A stretch of 64,000 nt of DNA from UBA8199 sp964507045 (lineage in GTDB: Bacteria; Verrucomicrobiota; Verrucomicrobiia; Limisphaerales; UBA8199): positions 1-64,000 of the forward strand of contig CAZDOO010000024.1 in assembly GCA_964507045.1 (NCBI GenBank). Direction: 5' to 3'. This document shows positions 42,564 through 50,791 of the stretch, in pieces. Both the position numbers and the translations under genes were made by a program. Numbering within the stretch: position 1 is the stretch's first letter; each line of letters opens with the position of its first letter. The notes beneath the pieces are model-generated. The model searched no databases and was not told the origin of the DNA. It saw only the letters and a list, made by a program, of their open reading frames with translations.

Positions 42564-43391
42564 AGCCCTGAGCGATTCGGCGACGGTGGCACTGAGGAAA
42601 GGCGCCCTCTACCCAAGCACTTCCACCCCCTCGTGGCTCCGACCACACTGTGGCCGAGGGCGCCGTTCCGGTGCGGTGTGGCCCCCCCCTTGGGGACCGG
42701 ACGCCATGGGGACCACACCGGAACAGAGCCGTTGCAGTCCCGCTACAACGCCGGCCTGGAACCCGTATCGCTCCCCGTGGGCACCCGACTCCTATCCAGG
42801 CGGCCCGCCTTTGGAAGGTGGGCAGGGACGGGTCTCAGATTGAACCCGAGGCACTTGGGTTTGGGTGCCGTCCAGGAGCAGGTTCTCCCCAAGCACCAGT
42901 TGCCGAGGGACTGACGGTTTGTCTCAGCACGATTCGGGATACGTCATCAAACTTACGCTCCAGGGCATTGAGGTTGGCTGACGACGTTTCACGCTGCTCT
43001 TAATGGAATAGGGCCTTGAGGAAAGCTCCGCCAGGAGCTGCGATCCCAGACCAGCACCCCGTTCCACTGACAAAAGCGTAGAACCCGAGCTTGTTATGTA
43101 AGAATCGCGGCATGTGCACTTCGCCCGGAAAAAAAGGCTCATCACGGATTTCCGGGGAACGCCCAGACCCCTCGGTCGTTACTATCCTCCGTGCAGGTGC
43201 GGACGCCCGACGCCCGCGAATGACCCGGCCTTGATTTAGCCTCTCCTCAGGGGATGTCTCCCGCTCTGCATGGAGCGCCCTGTCCTATTTTGAGACAAGG
43301 ATGGTTCTTTAGCCTCACTCCTGCCGGTCCCCTCGGCGCTTCCTGTCGCCCGCCGTATCCACGTCGTTACCACACCCTATCCTCAGGCTCA

Positions 43392-43500
43392 CCTCTCCCT
43401 ATCCTCACCGTCTCCTCACCGTTGAACCTCTGCAAGGTTTGCAGAGGTTCAACGGTGAGGATACGGTGAGGTAACCGTGAGGATAGGGAGTGGAGAGGGG
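43392..43500. repeat. 11-bp-unit hairpin repeat, copy 2
   Basis: The core 43417-43457 is a palindrome with 19-bp arms (CACCGTTGAACCTCTGCAA and its complement), continued on both sides by 11-bp units (right: ACGGTGAGGAT, ACGGTGAGGTA, ACCGTGAGGAT; left: complementary TATCCTCACCG-type units). This is the most complete copy, about 50 bp per arm. It ends about 145 bp before the acyl carrier protein gene. Confidence 0.9.
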
Positions 43501-43643
43501 GGTAGCGCCAGCCCAGAAGCCTGCTGGTTCGTGGCTGCCGAGCCGAACCGATGACGAAATTTCGTCGGCATTCCCCGGAAATCCGGAAAAAAGGCTTCCC
43601 AGTGGAAACAGGAGGCACTAGGTTTAGCACAAAAGGCCAGAAT

Positions 43644-43862
43644 ATGAACGAATTCATCCAGGCACTGGAAGCCATGCTCGAAGTCGAACCGGGCACACTC
43701 CAACCCGCAACGCCGCTGGCGCAGATTCGCAATTGGGACTCCATGGCGGCCGTAGGCTTCCTGGCCCTTGCCGACGGGAAATACGGCAAGGCTGTGGCTC
43801 CGTCCGCGATTCAGCAGTGTGCCACGGTGGGCGACCTGGCGGCGCTGGTTGGGCAGGCCTAG
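43644..43862 (+). CDS. Acyl carrier protein (glycan-cluster specific)
   Basis: 72 aa, acidic-helical, with the phosphopantetheine attachment Ser33 in RNWDSMAAVGFLALAD. This matches the DS(L/M) motif of discrete carrier proteins, though it lacks the exact LGADSLD context of the fatty acid synthase AcpP. The ATG at 43644 is preceded by AAAAGGCCAG. It starts the operon ACP-KASIII-SDR-KASIII, so it probably carries the acyl chain made by these enzymes. Confidence 0.85.
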   Translation: MNEFIQALEAMLEVEPGTLQPATPLAQIRNWDSMAAVGFLALADGKYGKAVAPSAIQQCATVGDLAALVGQA

Positions 43863-43876
43863 GCAGACCCGACGGC

Positions 43877-44944
43877 ATGATAACAACCACCCTGCGCGGG
43901 TCACGCATTGCCGGCATTGCAGCAGCGGTGCCCGAAAGGAAGGTCGGCGTGCCCGAATTGGCGGCGTTGTTCGGCCAAGAGGAAGCATCGAAACTGGCGA
44001 AATCCACCGGCGTCTTCCGCCGCCGGATTGCCGGCAACGGCCTTTGCACTTCGGATTTGTGCTTAGCGGCTGCCCAACGGCTCATAGCCAATCTTGGCTG
44101 GGAACCTGGCACCATCCAGGGACTGATCTTCGTGTCCCAAACACCGGACTACCGTTTGCCGGCCACCGCCTGTGTGCTCCATGGAGAACTCGGCCTCGCC
44201 AAAGGTTGCGTCGCGTTCGATGTCAATCTGGGGTGCTCAGGTTACGTTTACGGGCTCTGGTTGGCCGCCCAGTTCGTCCAGGCCAGTGGATTGAGCAGAG
44301 TGCTGCTGCTTGCGGGCGACACAATCAGCCGCTGTCAGTCGGATAGAGACCGCTCTACCTTCCCGATTTTCGGGGATGCGGGCACGGCGACTGCGATTGA
44401 ATCGGCCCAGGATTCTGAGATATCATTTGCTTTGGCAACCGACGGGGGCGGGGCCACACACCTCATGGTCCCGGCTGGCTGCTTCCGTATGCCCCACAGC
44501 GCCGAGACCGCCCGGCAGCAAGAACGTGAAAACGGGAACTGGCGCAGTGACGAGAATCTCTACATGAATGGTGCGGAGGTCTTTGCGTTTACCCTCCGGG
44601 AGGTGCCGCCCCTTATTGACACAATCCTGGCGGTTACTCGCTGGGATCGTGTTTCCGTCGCCCAATATGTCTTCCACCAGGCAAACCGCTTCATGGTGGA
44701 TCATTTGGCCAAGAAGATGAAACTGCCGCCGGAGAAGGTTCCTTTCACCTTGGCTGAATATGGCAATACCAGTTCCGCTTCCATCCCGTTGACCATCTCA
44801 GCTTGCCTCGGAGAGAAACTGAGTCAGGCGACACCGCAAAAAATCGTGCTTGCGGGCTTCGGCGTGGGCTGGTCATGGGCGGCCTGCGCCACGGAAATGG
44901 GATCACTCATTCTGCCCCCGATTCTGGAGCTTCCCGAGCCATGA
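43877..44944 (+). CDS. Beta-ketoacyl-ACP synthase III-like protein (copy 1)
   Basis: 355 aa thiolase-fold condensing enzyme of the FabH type. The catalytic triad is complete: C120 (DVNLGCSGYVYGL), H267 (VFHQANRFM) and N297 (YGNTSSASIPL). KASIII starts chains by joining acetyl-CoA (or another acyl-CoA) to malonyl-ACP. The gene begins 14 bp after the ACP and overlaps the SDR by 4 bp (ATGA). A cluster-bound copy beside glycan genes suggests a short acyl group for sugar decoration. Confidence 0.9.
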   Translation: MITTTLRGSRIAGIAAAVPERKVGVPELAALFGQEEASKLAKSTGVFRRRIAGNGLCTSDLCLAAAQRLIANLGWEPGTIQGLIFVSQTPDYRLPATACVLHGELGLAKGCVAFDVNLGCSGYVYGLWLAAQFVQASGLSRVLLLAGDTISRCQSDRDRSTFPIFGDAGTATAIESAQDSEISFALATDGGGATHLMVPAGCFRMPHSAETARQQERENGNWRSDENLYMNGAEVFAFTLREVPPLIDTILAVTRWDRVSVAQYVFHQANRFMVDHLAKKMKLPPEKVPFTLAEYGNTSSASIPLTISACLGEKLSQATPQKIVLAGFGVGWSWAACATEMGSLILPPILELPEP

Positions 44945-45699
44945 AGAACCCGCTGGATATGACCGGAAGCCGTGTGCTGGTCACGGGAGCCTCTTCGGGC
45001 ATCGGAAAGGCAACCGCAAAGCTGCTGGCGGAATTGGGCTGCCAGGTCGTCCTCGTGGCCCGAAACGAAGAACGACTGAAAGCCACCCATGCCCAGATGA
45101 CGGGAAAGGGTCACCTCATCAAGCAGTTTGATTTTTCGGATGTCGAAGGTGTCGAGCCCTTGCTCAAGGAGGTGGTTGCCACCGTCGGTCCGCTTGCAGG
45201 GCTTGTCCACTGCGCCGGTCTTCACCGGACCATGCCCATTCGATTTGAGAAGCCAGCCATCGATGATCCACTGTGGCGCATCAACTACTTCGCCGCGGTG
45301 GCTTTGGTTACGGCCTTCCGGAAGCCACTCATTCACTCTGAGCACTCAAGTGTGGTTTTGGTTTCATCGGTGATGGGGCTTGTGGGCCAGCCTGGCGTTT
45401 CCGCCTATTGCGCATCAAAAGGAGCCGTACAGGCCTTTTGTCGTGCCGTGGCCTTGGAGTTGGCGCGGGAAAAGGTCCGTGTGAACTGTGTTGCCCCCGG
45501 CTTCGTTCGCGCCATGCTCAGTTTCGAAAGCCAAAATGCGCTGACCCCGGAGCAGTTGAAGGACATTGAGCACTACCACCCATTGGGCTTGGGCAGTCCG
45601 GAGGATGCTGCCAATGCCATTGCGTTCCTTCTGGCTGACACCGGGCGTTGGATCACGGGCACAACGCTGGTGGTTGACGGCGGTTACACCGCTCACTGA
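44941..45699 (+). CDS. Short-chain dehydrogenase, FabG-like 3-oxoacyl reductase
   Basis: 252 aa SDR. The cofactor motif TGASSGIG is at 15-22, the active site S142/S143 with Y156-x3-K160 (SAYCASK) is intact, and the C-terminus DTGRWITGTTLVVDGGYTAH is typical of FabG-type reductases. Placed between two KASIII genes and behind an ACP, it should reduce the 3-oxoacyl-ACP to 3-hydroxyacyl-ACP with NAD(P)H. Confidence 0.88.
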   Translation: MKNPLDMTGSRVLVTGASSGIGKATAKLLAELGCQVVLVARNEERLKATHAQMTGKGHLIKQFDFSDVEGVEPLLKEVVATVGPLAGLVHCAGLHRTMPIRFEKPAIDDPLWRINYFAAVALVTAFRKPLIHSEHSSVVLVSSVMGLVGQPGVSAYCASKGAVQAFCRAVALELAREKVRVNCVAPGFVRAMLSFESQNALTPEQLKDIEHYHPLGLGSPEDAANAIAFLLADTGRWITGTTLVVDGGYTAH

Positions 45700-45707
45700 A
45701 TCTGATC

Positions 45708-46706
45708 ATGAAGGCTGCCATTCGAGCCATCGCCTCCCACCTTCCCGAAGCGGTGTTGACCAACGACGCCATTGCCGCAGCCTTCCCAGACTGGCCGGCG
45801 GACAAGATCGAGAAGAAGCTGGGCGTTCGTGAGCGCCGGATTTCGGGCGCGCAAGAATACACCTCTAATCTGGCGGTGGCCGCGGCCGAGCGGCTCTTCC
45901 TTCAAACGGGTGTGGACCGTGCAACCGTAGATACCCTGATCCTCGTTACCCAAACGCCTGATTACCTGCTGCCGACGACCGCCTGCATCGTGCAGCAGGA
46001 ATTGCGGCTGCCGTGCAAATTGGCCGCCTTTGATCTGAACCTCGGCTGCTCTGGATTTGTCTATGCGCTGAGCGTCGCCAAGGGCCTGATCGAGAGCGGG
46101 TCGAGCCGCCGGTTGCTCCTCATCACCGCTGACACCTACAGCAAGCTGCTGGATCCGGAGGATCAGTCGGTGCGCACCCTTTTCGGGGATGCCGCGGCGG
46201 CCACACTCATCGAGGGCATCGAATCCGACCGGCCGTTGATTGGCCCGTTTGAGTTCGGGACGGACGGTTCGTGTGCGAACCACCTGATTGCCCCCGGCAC
46301 GGCCATGCGTGGCCGGTCCGCGGATGCCCTCCCTTGCCTGCGCATGAGCGGCCCGGAGATTTTTGCTTTCACCCTGCGAGTCGTGCCGCCCTCGGTGGAG
46401 TCCGTTCTGGCTCAGGCTGGTCTTACTCTGGAACAGATTGACCTGTTCGTGTTCCACCAGGCCAACGGGTACATGCTGGAGCATCTGCGGCAAAAGTGCC
46501 GAATCCCTCGCGAGAAATTCGTGGTCGCCATGGCCGAGTGCGGCAACACGGTTTCGACCAGCATTCCCCTGGCGCTGATTCACGCGCTTGAAGGCGGCCA
46601 ACTCGCCAGCGGGGCAAGAGTGCTCCTCGCGGGGTTCGGCGTGGGCGCCTCCTGGGCAAGCTGCCTGCTGGAGTGGATTGAACCGCGCCCTGCCGGACCG
46701 GCCTGA
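45708..46706 (+). CDS. Beta-ketoacyl-ACP synthase III-like protein (copy 2)
   Basis: 332 aa FabH-type condensing enzyme, clearly homologous to copy 1 (shared VTQTPDYLLPTTAC, FDLNLGCSGFVYAL). The catalytic residues C114, H250 (FVFHQANGYM) and N280 (CGNTVSTSIPL) are all present, so both copies should be active. It begins 8 bp after the SDR. The copies may act in turn, form a heteromeric pair, or one may act as an acyl transferase as some FabH relatives do. Confidence 0.9.
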   Translation: MKAAIRAIASHLPEAVLTNDAIAAAFPDWPADKIEKKLGVRERRISGAQEYTSNLAVAAAERLFLQTGVDRATVDTLILVTQTPDYLLPTTACIVQQELRLPCKLAAFDLNLGCSGFVYALSVAKGLIESGSSRRLLLITADTYSKLLDPEDQSVRTLFGDAAAATLIEGIESDRPLIGPFEFGTDGSCANHLIAPGTAMRGRSADALPCLRMSGPEIFAFTLRVVPPSVESVLAQAGLTLEQIDLFVFHQANGYMLEHLRQKCRIPREKFVVAMAECGNTVSTSIPLALIHALEGGQLASGARVLLAGFGVGASWASCLLEWIEPRPAGPA

Positions 46707-46748
46707 ATCGCTCCGGCCTCCACTCAACAATCCACCGCCCCGAACACC

Positions 46749-47201
46749 TTGGACGTCACCTTTAAATCGAGACTCCCGGCGCTCATGCGGGACCAAGTTG
46801 AGGCTGTGTTCTTTTTTAACCCCCGGCAGTCACGGTGGGCGGCGGAAATCCGGCGGGTCGTCGAAGATTACGGCGTGCCCGAGATCAAAAGTGTCGGCGG
46901 TGAGGTCACGCTGACGCTGCGCGGACATGAGACGACGCAAACGCTCTTTGCCGTGTGCCCGCCGCGGTGTGATGTTCTCGAGGGTGTTATTATCTATGGC
47001 CGGTTCCAGTATCCCGAAATCCTCGTGCTGCACATGGCCCTGGCTGGACCTCGGGCCGCTTCCGCGCCCGCGGCCCAGGAGGCAGGAGGCGGTCTGAGTT
47101 TTCTGGGCCTCATAGAGGCGTTCAGCAAACTGGTGAAGACCGTGGCCGGCGTGGAGCGCTTGCGTCTTGCCTACTGGGACCTCGCCATTCCGCTATCCTG
47201 A
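46749..47201 (+). CDS. Hypothetical protein of the ACP/KASIII operon
   Basis: 150 aa if the TTG at 46749 is used; an ATG at 46785 would give 138. The product has alternating beta strands and helices (EIKSVGGEVTLTLRG, TLFAVCPPRCDVLEGVIIYGRFQYPEILVLHMAL) and a C-terminal helix pair. I do not recognise a family; the pattern is loosely like a small acyltransferase fold. It follows the second KASIII by 42 bp on the same strand and converges with the LpxD-like gene ending at 47309. Confidence 0.55.
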   Translation: MDVTFKSRLPALMRDQVEAVFFFNPRQSRWAAEIRRVVEDYGVPEIKSVGGEVTLTLRGHETTQTLFAVCPPRCDVLEGVIIYGRFQYPEILVLHMALAGPRAASAPAAQEAGGGLSFLGLIEAFSKLVKTVAGVERLRLAYWDLAIPLS

Positions 47202-47308
47202 CCGCGCTGTGCCGCATTCGGAATCACGTCTCTCCTGCTGCGCTCCGCCCGCCTGCTGCGTGATACGCCCACCGATCGGCTTGCCTTCGGTCCAGTCGGT
47301 ATTGAGGC

Positions 47309-48256
47309 TTATTGAGTTTCAGGGGGGCGTGGCAGTTTGATGTTAAGATATCGCTCCAGAAACCTATCGTGAGGCTCGGCGAAATTCCCGGAGACGCGTT
47401 TGCCCGGTTTCACATCCCGCACCACCACCGCTCCCAGCGAAACCGTCGCGCCCCCGCCAATTTCAATGGCGTTGGTTATTGTGGCGTTGCCCCCAATCCA
47501 TACATCGTTTCCAATTCTAACGCTCCCCCCAATCAGCACACCGCCGAGGACAAGACAACGCGGGCCAATCTCGACATTGTGCGCGACAAGCACGTGGTCA
47601 TCTATTTTCACATCGTCGGCGACAATGGTATCCCCCAGAGCCCCCTGCGCGATGGTAGTCAGCGCGCCGACCTCAACCCGATTCCCAATCCTAACGCCGC
47701 CCAGTTGAGGGAAAAGGACCGGAGTGCCTGAATCATCCCGTTCAAAACCAAACCCCTTCTGGCCAATGACCGCTCCCGACTTGATGTAAACGTCGGAACC
47801 TATGCTCACCTTCCCTGAAATGGTCACGTGTGGCTCCAGAACGGTGCGATCCCCGATCGTGACATCCCCGGAGATCACGCACCCGTCGCCGATGCGCACG
47901 AGCGGATTCAGGGGCTTCGACGTGCGGATCACAGCCGAACCAGCAATCTGCGGAACAAACGGCTCCGAGAAGAAGCGATTGAACACGCGACAAAACATGA
48001 GGCGCGGATTGTCGGAGAAGAAGAACACCTGCGGGAGCGATTCTGACTGTGGTCTGAGCAATGACGGAGCAAACACCAAAACATCTGCCGCCGCGCTCGC
48101 GAAGAGATTTGGGAGCGACTCCCACTTTCGGGTTACGAGCGTTAGCGTGCCGTCGGCCACACTGGTGGGAGAACCCAGGCGAACCAGCGGAAAATCGCGT
48201 CTGACGTGCTCATCGAGCCCAAGAAAGGCTGCCACTTCTCGCACCGTGGTTTTCAT
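47309..48256 (-). CDS. LpxD-like hexapeptide N-acyltransferase (glycan cluster copy 2)
   Basis: 315 aa. An N-terminal UDP-sugar-binding-like domain (about 1-110) precedes a hexapeptide beta-helix with the LpxD-type segment DDHVLVAHNVEIGPRCLV, whose His corresponds to the LpxD catalytic base. It differs strongly from copy 1 (39300-40217), so it is not a recent duplicate. The ATG at 48256 overlaps the stop of the upstream deacetylase-like gene by 4 bp. As the last gene of a leftward LegB operon, it probably N-acylates that pathway's amino sugar. Confidence 0.85.
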   Translation of the reverse strand: MKTTVREVAAFLGLDEHVRRDFPLVRLGSPTSVADGTLTLVTRKWESLPNLFASAAADVLVFAPSLLRPQSESLPQVFFFSDNPRLMFCRVFNRFFSEPFVPQIAGSAVIRTSKPLNPLVRIGDGCVISGDVTIGDRTVLEPHVTISGKVSIGSDVYIKSGAVIGQKGFGFERDDSGTPVLFPQLGGVRIGNRVEVGALTTIAQGALGDTIVADDVKIDDHVLVAHNVEIGPRCLVLGGVLIGGSVRIGNDVWIGGNATITNAIEIGGGATVSLGAVVVRDVKPGKRVSGNFAEPHDRFLERYLNIKLPRPPETQ

Positions 48257-49038
48257 AAGGCCTGAGGCTGTGAAGATGGACGGAAGACAATGATATTACG
48301 ACTGGGATCGTTAATTGTGGCTGCCAAGTCCTGTTCCCCGCAGGCGGCTCGGTGCTTCAACAAAGCGGCGAGTTTTTCCGCTTGAGTCTGGCCCGGAGCG
48401 ACCCACCAGACAGGGTGGGAGGTAAACTGGATTCTGGGAGTCTGTGCCTTTCGGATGAGTTCAAGTATGGATTCCTCGCGCCAGGTGGCGCCGGAATCCG
48501 CGATGTAGCGGATCTTCGAAAAGAAGGAGCGGTTATACCCGCTGAAGAACTCATCTGTGGAAATCTCGGTGCTCAGAATGTTCTGGCTGGGTTTGTGAAA
48601 AGTAACGCATCGACTGACCTGGCTCGCGCCCGCCAACTGCTTGAGGAGGGCAAGTTCCTGGCTGATGGATTTCAGCAGCCCAGGCAGGTCCGATTCCGGA
48701 TAGGCAGACACATCGAAGTGCAATCCCACCTGATGACCGCCATCGAGAATATCACGCAGCCACTTTGAGGCTCGAGGCGCGAGCAGGTTGTAGAGGGGGT
48801 TGCGCAGCATCAAGAAAAAGGTGGACTGGACCCCGTGGCGCGATTCAAGCAGGGCGAGTTGCCTGGCGTAGTTCAAATCGACATCCACGTCGTGGCGCAT
48901 GATGACAAAGCGTGAGAAGTTTCTCGCCGTTTCATAGCCGACGAACGCATAGCCGTTTTGCTTGGCTTCCTGGAAAAAGACCTCCAAGCTCTCGAGGTTG
49001 ATGTCCTTACCAACTCGACTGTTGTTCACATCATTCAT
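48253..49038 (-). CDS. Polysaccharide-deacetylase-like protein
   Basis: 261 aa. It has deacetylase-type segments: FVIMRHDVDVDLNYA (metal-binding D-V-D), STFFLMLRNPLYN, GGHQVGLHFDVSAY (H-x-x-x-D replacing the usual H-T-x-x-H), and FTSHPVWW. There is no signal peptide, so it probably acts on a cytoplasmic sugar intermediate. Such cytoplasmic members occur in LPS and sialic-acid-like sugar clusters. It lies 76 bp after the epimerase. Confidence 0.65.
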   Translation of the reverse strand: MNDVNNSRVGKDINLESLEVFFQEAKQNGYAFVGYETARNFSRFVIMRHDVDVDLNYARQLALLESRHGVQSTFFLMLRNPLYNLLAPRASKWLRDILDGGHQVGLHFDVSAYPESDLPGLLKSISQELALLKQLAGASQVSRCVTFHKPSQNILSTEISTDEFFSGYNRSFFSKIRYIADSGATWREESILELIRKAQTPRIQFTSHPVWWVAPGQTQAEKLAALLKHRAACGEQDLAATINDPSRNIIVFRPSSQPQAL

Positions 49039-49114
49039 CGGTTCGTGGGGACGACATGATACACCCCCTCACCAGCGCAAGCTTTATCTGGAAGAATGCG
49101 GTCGCAACGCCAAA

Positions 49115-50059
49115 TCATAATGCTTTACGAAAATACTCAACCGTCCCTCTTATGCCTGCCTCCAGAGAAGTTCGTGGCACACTGCCTAAGAGTGTTTCCA
49201 ACCGGTCGCCGGAAAAGGCAGCATTACCCACGTCAATGGACTTGACTTCGTCCGGGAATTCCCGAAGGTGGTAGGAGCCCCAGCCGACCTCACAGATCAA
49301 CAGATCCAGCAATTCCTCCAGGATAACGTCCTCGCCGGCGAGGTTGAAGTACTGAAAGCCGTGGAAGGGTATCTGAGCGCACAACCACACCGCCTCCGCC
49401 ACGTCCCCAGCATAAATCACCGGGCGCCGCCGTCCGGTGCCAAAGAGTTCGATTGGGCGGCCTTGCAGCAGATCGCGGATGAAACCGCCGATCAACCCTA
49501 TGTCCTCCCCCTGCACGGGCTGGCGCGGCCCGAAACAGTTGCCGAGGCGCAGACTGATGACCGCGAAGCCTTTTATTCTTGAGAAGACCTCCCAATTCGT
49601 TTCCGCCGCCTGTTTGTGCGAACCCTGCACATCCTGGGGGTTCGACGGCGTCGTCTCCGTAATTCGCTCGACTTTAGGATTACCATATTGGCTGCGAGAG
49701 CCGAGCGAAATCACCTTCTTCCCCGAACTGTGGGCGATTGCGTTGATCAGCGCTAGGTGCGAGCCGATGTTCAACTGCATGTCGTAGAGCGGGTCCTGGA
49801 GTGCAAGGCGGTGGCAAGTCCAGCCCATGCAATCCACTATCAGGTCGTTTTCCGCAACCAACCCTGCCAGATTCGACACCTGTTCGACCGGCGCATCAAG
49901 AAATTGGATGATGGGGAGCAAGCCCGCAAGGTTCTCTCGGCGCCCGCCAGTGCGGGCGAGCAGGCCATCAATAACCGTTACCTCATGCCCGGCTTGCGCA
50001 AACCGTTCGGCAATGTGGCTGCCGATGAAGCCCGCACCTCCGGCAATGAGGCATTTCAT
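49115..50059 (-). CDS. NAD-dependent epimerase/dehydratase family protein with altered active site
   Basis: 314 aa extended SDR. The NAD motif GGAGFIGSHI is at 7-16. The Ser segment (LGSRSQYGN) is present, but at the Y-x3-K position the sequence reads Q-G-S-H-K (DVQGSHKQAAE), so the catalytic Tyr is replaced by Gln while the Lys is kept. The C-terminal substrate part (RPIELFGTGRRRPVIYAGDVAEAVWL, YFNLAGEDVILEELLDLL) is well conserved. It may bind or reduce a sugar nucleotide without standard catalysis. The ATG at 50059 overlaps the nucleotidyltransferase stop by 4 bp. Confidence 0.85.
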   Translation of the reverse strand: MKCLIAGGAGFIGSHIAERFAQAGHEVTVIDGLLARTGGRRENLAGLLPIIQFLDAPVEQVSNLAGLVAENDLIVDCMGWTCHRLALQDPLYDMQLNIGSHLALINAIAHSSGKKVISLGSRSQYGNPKVERITETTPSNPQDVQGSHKQAAETNWEVFSRIKGFAVISLRLGNCFGPRQPVQGEDIGLIGGFIRDLLQGRPIELFGTGRRRPVIYAGDVAEAVWLCAQIPFHGFQYFNLAGEDVILEELLDLLICEVGWGSYHLREFPDEVKSIDVGNAAFSGDRLETLLGSVPRTSLEAGIRGTVEYFRKAL

Positions 50060-50772
50060 GGCACCGCCGGTTTCTTCAGCCCGGCGAAATGCTCGCGGTA
50101 GGCTTCCTGGGCCACCTCGTAATCGTTTCTGCGCCCAATATCGAGCCAGTATTCGCGGATGGGATACTTGGCAACTCTTAAGTTGCGGGCAATCATGTCC
50201 TTGATGAGCGTGTCCATGCCGTAGCACTTGCCGTTCGGAATCAACGCGAGCACTGCCGGTTTGAGGAAGTAAACCCCAGCGAGAATCTCCAGTTTCAAGT
50301 CGGGCTTCTCCTCCACCCCAATGATGTAATCCCCCTCGGAAATGATCTTCCCAAACTGAAACGGCACGGCGATCTCCCGGGTCATTACGACCAGGCTTGC
50401 ATCAGTGGCTTGGGTGAAAGCAGCGGCCTTGGAGAAGTCGAGCGTGGTGAGAATATCGCCGTTCATCAGCAGGAACGGTTCGGTTAGTTGCTCTCGCACC
50501 AGAGACACGGGGCCACAAGTGCCCAGTGGCTCCCGCTCCTTGCTGAACTGGAGGCGGACACCGTATTTATCCCCGTTGCCAAGGAACGCCTCGACATACT
50601 CCGCCATGTGATTGGTGGCGATGATGATGTCCTGGATGCCGTGTTTCTTCAGGCTGAGAATCTGAATTTCCAGGACCGAGCTTTCGCCAACGGGCAGGAG
50701 TGGTTTGGGAATGACCTCGGTGAAAGGTTTCAATCGCGTTCCGAGGCCGCCAGCCAGAATTATAGCTTTCAT
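50056..50772 (-). CDS. Sugar-1-phosphate nucleotidyltransferase
   Basis: 238 aa. The nucleotidyltransferase signature AIILAGGLGTRLKPFTEVIPKPLLPVG is at 3-29, LMNGDILTTLDF at about 103-114 holds the metal Asp, and GVEEKPDLKLEILAGVYFL completes the active site. It activates a sugar 1-phosphate to a nucleotide sugar. The base preference is not readable. It lies 19 bp after legB and is coupled to the downstream epimerase. Confidence 0.9.
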   Translation of the reverse strand: MKAIILAGGLGTRLKPFTEVIPKPLLPVGESSVLEIQILSLKKHGIQDIIIATNHMAEYVEAFLGNGDKYGVRLQFSKEREPLGTCGPVSLVREQLTEPFLLMNGDILTTLDFSKAAAFTQATDASLVVMTREIAVPFQFGKIISEGDYIIGVEEKPDLKLEILAGVYFLKPAVLALIPNGKCYGMDTLIKDMIARNLRVAKYPIREYWLDIGRRNDYEVAQEAYREHFAGLKKPAVP

Positions 50773-50791
50773 TCTAAGAGGGAGGCTCGCT

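Larger units (their letters stand above)
42185..43643. other. 1.46-kb gene-free repeat field between divergent glycan operons
   Basis: No frame here resembles a protein. Palindromes are nested or adjacent: REP-like 42481-42563, GGCGCCCTC/GAGGGCGCC at 42601-42609 and 42656-42664, an imperfect GTTCCGGTG.../...CACCGGAAC pair at about 42665-42725, and the 11-bp-unit hairpin 43392-43500. 42463-42483 repeats 18417-18437. An 18-of-19-bp inverted repeat (43145-43163 with 43567-43585) brackets the right end, and CCGGAAAAAA(A)GGCT occurs near both of these copies as a direct repeat. The promoters of the two divergent operons must lie here. Confidence 0.6.

Noticed and set aside
42277..43003. Several overlapping plus-strand frames in the repeat field
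   Set aside because: They run through palindromes and have no consistent codon use or domain.
47309..48256. Assignment as the housekeeping lpxD
   Set aside because: It lies in a LegB operon with a deacetylase-like gene and without bamA, fabZ or lpxA neighbours, and a second LpxD-like gene is present at 39300-40217.
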